From Rhodoplanes sp. (GTDB lineage Bacteria > Pseudomonadota > Alphaproteobacteria > Rhizobiales > Xanthobacteraceae), in the NCBI RefSeq assembly GCF_013377085.1, contig NZ_JACAAX010000050.1, positions 1-48,349 of the forward strand: a DNA stretch of 48,349 bases, written 5' to 3'. Below the pieces are notes generated by a model. It had not been told where the DNA came from. It was given only the letters and a program-made list of their open reading frames with translations, and searched no databases. This document shows positions 44,301 to 48,349 of the stretch, in pieces; position 1 is the stretch's first letter; each line of letters opens with the position of its first letter. A program made the position numbers and the translations under genes.

Positions 44301-44460
44301 CCTGGTGCCGCTGCTGTTCGCCGAGGGGCCGGGTTCCGACGTGCAGCGGCCGCTCGCCATCGTGGTGATCGGCGGCCTGGTCTCGTCGACCATGCTGACG
44401 CTGCTGATCCTGCCGATCCTCTATCGCCGCTTCGGCCTGCCGGCGGAGCGCCGCGCATGA
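41380..44460 (+). CDS. Heavy-metal RND efflux pump, second type (CusA-like TM4)
   Basis: A 1026-residue RND pump with the 12-span layout. TM4 reads GLAIAIGMLIDAAVVVVEN with Asp402 and Glu409, but the first relay Asp of CzcA-type pumps is Ala396. This is the form seen in CusA and its relatives. However, the methionine ladder of CusA is incomplete here: the site equal to Met573 is not Met, while a Met is kept in VQEMIIG. So Cu/Ag cannot be assumed. It is an HME-RND protein distinct from the pump at 34675. Translationally coupled to its adaptor, and overlapping the DUF3240 gene by 4 bp. Confidence 0.93.
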   Translation: MLDRLVEFSLAHRLLIVLATVLLIAGGVYAVQQLPIDAFPDVSPVQVKVIVKAPGMTPEEVETRVTAPLELELLGIPNKKILRSVSKYALADVTVDFEDGVDIYWARNQVAERLAGLVKDLPTGVTAGLAPITTPLGEMFMFTIEGGGLSLAERRSLLDWVIRPALRTLPGVADMNSLGGHVRSFEVVPNNLAMAARGISVDMLQKALEANNRNGGAGRLTDGEEVLLVRVDGSVHTLDDLRAIVVASRPGGMVRIGDVAEVRIGSITRYGAVTRDGEGEAVQGLVLGLRGANASDVVKSVRAKLAELGPILPPGVTLRVFYDRGDLVDRAVGTVARSLLEATVLVVVLLILFLGDWRAALVVALTLPLSALGTFVLMRQAGMSANLMSLGGLAIAIGMLIDAAVVVVENIVAHLAHDRHAGRVPLLHRIFHAMREVVVPVTSGIIIIIIVFLPLLALQGLEGKLFIPVALAIVFALASSLLLSLTVIPVLASLLLRTGGHGDTWLVRRSIALYDPVLRFVLRHEKAVLAVAGVAFVVTIVAYGQLGKTFMPTMEEGTPIVSVEKLPSISLDQSTALDLRIHQAIMKDVPEVTGIVARTGSDELGLDPMGLNQTDTYLLVKPPETWRRPGDKDWLIGELRKSLAQLPGIGFSFTQPIEMRVQEMIIGARGDVVVKIFGPDIATLNDLAERITAELKTIPGSEDVRTTLNKGFQYLSVNIDRLQAGRLGIDVDTLTEALRSQIEGKSLGIVLEGARRTPVLLRGTDALRDSPARFAGLNLVLADGKAVPLATIATLERIDGPVKIDRENGRRTALVQSNVGGRDLVGFVDEAKRVVGERVPLPEGYMLAWGGQFENQQRAAARLAIVVPLALVLIFVLLFATFVSVRQALLVFVNIPFALIGGVFSLLASGEYLSVPASIGFIALLGIAVLNGLVLVSCFNQLRDEGMAPNEIVITGARRRLRPILLTASITAFGLVPLLFAEGPGSDVQRPLAIVVIGGLVSSTMLTLLILPILYRRFGLPAERRA

Positions 44461-44762
44461 CATTGGCAGCACTCGTCCTGTTGATTCCCGCCGCCCTGGA
44501 AGAGGAGGTCGTAGACCGCATGCTCGACCACGACTCTGTGGCACGTGCCGGGTTCATCACCCGCGATGTCCGGTTCCACGGCGACGCCGCCGCCTATCAG
44601 AGCGTCATCGAGCAGGTCCGCGGCTACACCCGCGTCGTCGAGATCACGGTGACGCTGCCGGAGCCGGACCTCCGCCGCCTGCTGGCCTCGGTGTCGGAAG
44701 CGCTGCCGGGGCGCGGCATCTCCTATCGCATCGTGCCGATCGCGGAGGCGAGCACGCTCTGA
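44457..44762 (+). CDS. DUF3240 family protein linked to metal RND pumps
   Basis: A 101-residue cytoplasmic protein with the DUF3240 outline: ALVLLIPAALEEEVVDRMLDHDSVARAGFITRDVRFHG at the start and YTRVVEITVTLPEPDLRRLLASVSEALPG later. DUF3240 genes are often found after heavy-metal RND pump genes, as here. The ferredoxin-like fold suggests a small regulatory or trafficking part (PII-like), but no function is proven. Its ATG overlaps the pump stop by ATGA. Its TGA abuts the stop of the opposing barrel gene with no spacer. Confidence 0.87.
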   Translation: MTLAALVLLIPAALEEEVVDRMLDHDSVARAGFITRDVRFHGDAAAYQSVIEQVRGYTRVVEITVTLPEPDLRRLLASVSEALPGRGISYRIVPIAEASTL

Positions 44763-45794
44763 TCAGAAATGCGCGGTGAGCCGCAGCAGCGCCTGGTTGC
44801 GCTCGTAGTTGCGCAGGTCGAAGGCGGCCGGGTCGCCGACCGCCTTGCCGGCCACCTGATAGTTCCAGGTCCCCGACAGACCGACCACTTTCGAGAGCAT
44901 CAACGAGAAGGTCGGGCCGACATAGAGGGCCTCGCCGCGGAAGTGGTCGAGCCCGAGCCCGTCATAGGCGCGCAGATAGCGGGTCTCCACCCCGACCAGC
45001 ACCTTGGGCATGATCTGGTAGGAGAACGCGCCCTGGATGGCGACCTCCGACGAGTGCGTCCACTCGCGGGTGCCGAGCAGACGCGCGGCATCGCCGGTCC
45101 AGCCAAAATTGAAAGCGCCGAACAGCTTGTCCGGAATCAGCTCCTTGTCCATCAGCATCGAGACGACGCTGCCGTAGCCTTCGACCCGCTGCCCCGAGAC
45201 GGGATCGACGCCGGTCCAGCCCGGCTCGAAGTTGAGGGTCAGCCCGAACGGGTCCTTGTGGCGATCCATCACCTTGTAGCGGATCTCGACCGAGGCCTCC
45301 TGCAGGCCCGCCTCGCTGTGGTCGACGAGCTCCGGCACGCCCTCGATCCGGTGCGAGCCGAACGTGAAGCCGGGCGCGATCCGCAGATTGTCCGTCACCG
45401 TGTATTTGAACTGGGTATGGGTGGCGGTCGAGACATACAAGCCAAAGCGCTTGCCGATGCCCGAGAAGGTCTCAAGCTCGAGCTCGAGCTCGCCCTTGTC
45501 GCCGATGTCCGAGCCCATGGTGATACCGAAAATATGCTCGGTGTCGACCTCGTCCTCGTCCGCGTGGGCTTGCGGCGTGGCGGCAGGGCGCCGGATGCCG
45601 GCCATCGGCGGCGGCGCATAGGCGAGCCAGCTCTCCGCCTCGCTGGCCGCGACCGGCGACGCCGACGCAGCAAGCATCGCCAGCCCGGCCAGGAGCCCGG
45701 CCAGAATCCCGGCGACGACGCCGGGACGCGGCCGTGCGCACGACCGAAACACGCTGTCCCGCATGCAGCGGGCGATGTGCCGACTGACCGACAT
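44763..45794 (-). CDS. Predicted outer-membrane beta-barrel protein
   Basis: A 343-residue exported protein. The long signal (basic n-region to about 25, hydrophobic VVAGILAGLLAGLAMLAASA, cleavage near VAASEAE) is followed by a proline-rich, acidic linker (PHADEDEVD-like, about 75-85). A barrel of alternating strands follows, ending in LLRLTAHF with the terminal Phe typical of outer-membrane barrels. I do not recognise a named family. Its place beside metal-pump genes and a two-barrel porin suggests an envelope role. The linker may bind cations (inference). It is convergent with DUF3240 with no gap. Confidence 0.75.
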   Translation of the reverse strand: MSVSRHIARCMRDSVFRSCARPRPGVVAGILAGLLAGLAMLAASASPVAASEAESWLAYAPPPMAGIRRPAATPQAHADEDEVDTEHIFGITMGSDIGDKGELELELETFSGIGKRFGLYVSTATHTQFKYTVTDNLRIAPGFTFGSHRIEGVPELVDHSEAGLQEASVEIRYKVMDRHKDPFGLTLNFEPGWTGVDPVSGQRVEGYGSVVSMLMDKELIPDKLFGAFNFGWTGDAARLLGTREWTHSSEVAIQGAFSYQIMPKVLVGVETRYLRAYDGLGLDHFRGEALYVGPTFSLMLSKVVGLSGTWNYQVAGKAVGDPAAFDLRNYERNQALLRLTAHF

Positions 45795-45992
45795 GCCCCC
45801 CGGAACCTGCGGTCCCGCCCCGTGACTGCCTCATCGACCGTTGTCAGCCGCCTCTCGATCGGACTATGCGAGAGAGACGGCACTTCAGCGCCGATAATAT
45901 AGGCAACGCTCGCTCTGCGTACCAACTCCGAAGAGTCGGAGCAAGAAGCAGCGAGGTGTCAGGACGGCGAAGACCCGGACCCGTGGCCTGTC

Positions 45993-48071
45993 CTAGAACT
46001 CGCCATGCAGGCGCGCCGCGAACAGCGACACCGGCCCACGATCGGCGTTGTAGGCCGGATTGACGACGAACTGATAGTCGAACGTCAGGGCCATGCCGGG
46101 CGAGAGATTATAGGAGTAGTAGGTCTCGAGCACTCTTTCGGTCCGATAGTTGAGCATGCCGTCGCCGATCAGGATGCCCATGCCGCCCGCGGCGAAGAAC
46201 GCCCGTCCCTCGGGGGACAGGCCGTCGATGACACCGCCGAGGCCGATCTTGTCGTTGGGCCGCCCCCAGGACGTGCCCTTGAGCACGCCGCCGACCATGA
46301 TGCTCTCGTCGCTGTCCGTCCAACCCATCTTCTCGGTCTGACCGGCGCCCCAGCTCGCCCGCGCCATCACACCGAGGTCGTCGGTGATCGCCTGCTCGGC
46401 GTTGACGACGAACCCGTAATTGTTGCGAACCGCGCGGGTCGCCACGATGTCCGCAGGCATCCCGGTCTGCAGCGCGATCGCCGTGGCCTCGGCATAGCTC
46501 CCCAGCATCCCGCGGTTCAGGTAGCCGAGAAAGCGCAGCTTGCCGGGCTGATCGAACAGCGAGTAACGCAGCTCGAGCTCGGCCAGATACTGGCCCTGGT
46601 CCGGCATATGGACGTCGAAATTGTTGACGTTGGAGACCGCCGGCAGGAGGAAGTAGCCGACGCGGAACGCCCAGCGCTTCTGGTTCAGCTCGGCGGCGGC
46701 GCCCCAGGTGTAGCCGACCTTGTCCATGGTGAGGTCGTAGGAGCCGCAGCAGTACATGTTCCAGTTCATGAAATCGACGCGCGGATCGTGCGAGAACGAA
46801 TTGGCGTCGAACAGATCGATGACCGACATTTTGCCGGCCGTCACGGTGATGCGGGACACGTCGCGCTTGCCGGCGAGCTGATTGGGGCCGTCCTCGACGG
46901 TTTCCTGCTCGCCGCCGAGCCCGAAGGTCTGGCGGACGAACACCCGGGCGATATTGGCGCGCGGCATCGGAAAGCCCGACTTCTGCGCTTCGCCATTGGA
47001 GTATGCGCCGAGCCCGTAGGTGTCGCTCAGCCCGGATCCCTGCATCAGCTCCGGATTGAGGTAGATCTCGGTACCCTCCCAGGGACGGACGCCGAGGAAT
47101 GCCGTCGCACTCACCGTGTTCTTGAACTGACGGCTGCCGGTGAGGCTGTTGGTGCCTTCATAGGGCGAGCGGAACGACGGATAGGCCTGGCCGATGGCCG
47201 TGAACTGGCCGTGGATGTTCCAGTTCTCGCCGACGTTCCAGTCCTTGCCGATCGGCTCGGCCTTGCTGGCCGGCGCCCAGCCCGAGGGGGAATCGCCCCA
47301 CCGCAGCGATCGATTGATGCCGACGCGCAGCATGTGCATGTTGATGCTGGAGTCGTAGACGTCTCCCGACGGGAACGCGGCCTGCACGCCGCCGATGTGG
47401 TCGTAGAGATATTCGAGCCGCGCGCTCCAGTCCTTTGTCACGGCGAACTCGGCACCGATACCGGCCGCCCAACCGGTCCGCGTCGGCGTCAGCTTGTCCA
47501 CGGGTGCGGCCACGCCCGGATTTTCGGTCAGCCGCGCCTGCGAGACCAGAAAGCCGCCGGTGCCGTACAGCATCCAGCGATCGAAGGCGTAACCGACCCG
47601 TCCTCGGACCGTGGCGATGTAGTCCACCTGCTCGATGAACTGGGTCCCCTGCGCGTTCGTGCGGTTCGCCGCGAACCCGTCCTCGAGGAAGTTGGGGAAT
47701 GTCGCGTCGACCTCGACGCCGAGCATCAGGCGAGACGGCAGGACGACGTTGTAGCCGCCCTGGAAGCCGGCATAGAGGCTGCCGAACGGCGTCGCGAAGA
47801 TGGTCGGATCGGGATCGCGCAGCGTGCTGTGGGTGTCGCCGCGACCATAGCCGAGATGCCCGCCGAAATAGGCGCCGCTCCAGTCGTACCGCGCGACCGC
47901 ACCGTTCCAAACATCGGCTGCGAGATCGGCGGCGGCGAGCGGCGACACCGACGTGAGGAGCGATGCCAGCCCGGCGACGAGCGGAGCGGTAAATCCGGAT
48001 CCGCGGCCGAGCCGTGCGGACCGATGCGATCGGGCCCGCGCGCCCGCGGCGATGAGCCGAGTGGCCGACAT
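45993..48071 (-). CDS. Second outer-membrane fusion: Omp25-like barrel plus OprB-type porin
   Basis: A 692-residue paralogue of the protein at 37945. The signal is longer (about 1-47, cleavage near LAAADLA). The small barrel is at about 60-280 (ARYDWSGAYFGGHLGYGRG, ATVRGRVGYAFDRWMLYGTGGF, DWSARLEYLYDHI) and the OprB part at about 300-692 (WNIHGQFTAIGQAYPSFRSPYEG, NSFSHDPRVDFMNWNMYCCGSYD, ERVLETYYSYN, NPAYNADRGP), ending in F. A Cys-Cys pair (MYCCGS) is unusual for a porin. The shared architecture and high similarity in key segments mean duplication of the fused gene. It is on the same strand as the barrel gene at 44763, which lies 198 bp downstream of its stop. Confidence 0.87.
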   Translation of the reverse strand: MSATRLIAAGARARSHRSARLGRGSGFTAPLVAGLASLLTSVSPLAAADLAADVWNGAVARYDWSGAYFGGHLGYGRGDTHSTLRDPDPTIFATPFGSLYAGFQGGYNVVLPSRLMLGVEVDATFPNFLEDGFAANRTNAQGTQFIEQVDYIATVRGRVGYAFDRWMLYGTGGFLVSQARLTENPGVAAPVDKLTPTRTGWAAGIGAEFAVTKDWSARLEYLYDHIGGVQAAFPSGDVYDSSINMHMLRVGINRSLRWGDSPSGWAPASKAEPIGKDWNVGENWNIHGQFTAIGQAYPSFRSPYEGTNSLTGSRQFKNTVSATAFLGVRPWEGTEIYLNPELMQGSGLSDTYGLGAYSNGEAQKSGFPMPRANIARVFVRQTFGLGGEQETVEDGPNQLAGKRDVSRITVTAGKMSVIDLFDANSFSHDPRVDFMNWNMYCCGSYDLTMDKVGYTWGAAAELNQKRWAFRVGYFLLPAVSNVNNFDVHMPDQGQYLAELELRYSLFDQPGKLRFLGYLNRGMLGSYAEATAIALQTGMPADIVATRAVRNNYGFVVNAEQAITDDLGVMARASWGAGQTEKMGWTDSDESIMVGGVLKGTSWGRPNDKIGLGGVIDGLSPEGRAFFAAGGMGILIGDGMLNYRTERVLETYYSYNLSPGMALTFDYQFVVNPAYNADRGPVSLFAARLHGEF

Positions 48072-48349
48072 GAGAACCCCCAAACCCGTCGGCCACCCCC
48101 GTGACCGTCCCCTCCCCCCTTTGTGCAATTCGGAACCACTCGCGTCAAGAAAATACCGTTTTAGTGTCAATAGTTTAGAAGACGTACAAAGTACGGCACC
48201 GTATGGCAGGGGTGGTGTGGGCGCCCCGGAGCGGGGCGAGGAGGCCGGCGATCCGGACGAATCGCGGGTGGACTCGAACATGGCGAGAGCGGGTATGATA
48301 CGGTTTCCGGGTGATTGACTCGGAGGATTCCGAGACTGTTGCGAAGCAG
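48072..48349. other. Upstream region of the second fusion porin, no gene seen
   Basis: The last 278 bp show no credible gene. Part of it (about 48140-48210) is richer in A and T than the rest and is the likely promoter region of the minus-strand porin. I saw no copy of the GT(A/C)AG direct repeat. Confidence 0.5.

Overview
The window is GC-rich, densely coding DNA from a proteobacterium, most likely an alphaproteobacterium of the Hyphomicrobiales (Nitrobacteraceae/Xanthobacteraceae-like). This placement is an inference from gene content: a TorF-type porin, Omp25-like barrels fused to OprB porins, DUF6455, NIPSNAP and TRAP genes, and scattered GTCATTCCGGGG- and CTCCCCCTGGAGG-type palindromes. 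The oxygen-independent ubiquinone genes ubiTUV imply that ubiquinone is made without O2, so a facultative anaerobe is likely. I saw no rRNA, tRNA, CRISPR array or insertion sequence.

Layout. 0-4.4 kb: ubiquinone synthesis, with ubiT-ubiU-ubiV on the minus strand, divergent ubiD, and an FNR/FixK-like dyad just upstream of ubiT. 4.5-8.9 kb: two divergent secreted proteins (one META-like, one unrecognised), then a membrane sensor-kinase homologue whose phospho-acceptor His is replaced by Gln. 8.9-15 kb: a TRAP transporter operon (dctP-dctQ-dctM; enlarged DctM) and a BacA/YddA-like ABC half transporter. 15-16.5 kb: a TorF-type porin and two strong terminators. 16.5-24.4 kb: a glycolate/glyoxylate block on the minus strand, glcD-glcE-glcF, then a frameshifted relic of a second glcF-like 3' end, a histone H1-like gene, and malate synthase A carrying a histone H1-like N-terminal extension of about 305 residues. 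24.6-30.7 kb: a UspA protein, a radical SAM protein, a DUF6455 protein, and a NIPSNAP / TPP-enzyme / TetR group.

30.7-48.3 kb is an envelope and metal-efflux region: a TolC-type channel, an orphan OmpR-type response regulator, two heavy-metal RND (HME-RND) adaptor-pump pairs with different TM4 motifs, a DUF3240 protein, a beta-barrel protein, and two paralogous proteins that each join an Omp25-like barrel to an OprB-type porin. Three intergenic regions ahead of tolC and both adaptor genes carry direct repeats of GT(A/C)AG spaced 11 bp apart. I infer these are sites of the local response regulator, which would tie the dispersed pump parts into one regulon.

The most unusual items are the histone-tailed malate synthase beside a free histone-like gene, the shared 11-bp-phased operator, the repeated two-barrel porins around metal pumps, and the His-less kinase.
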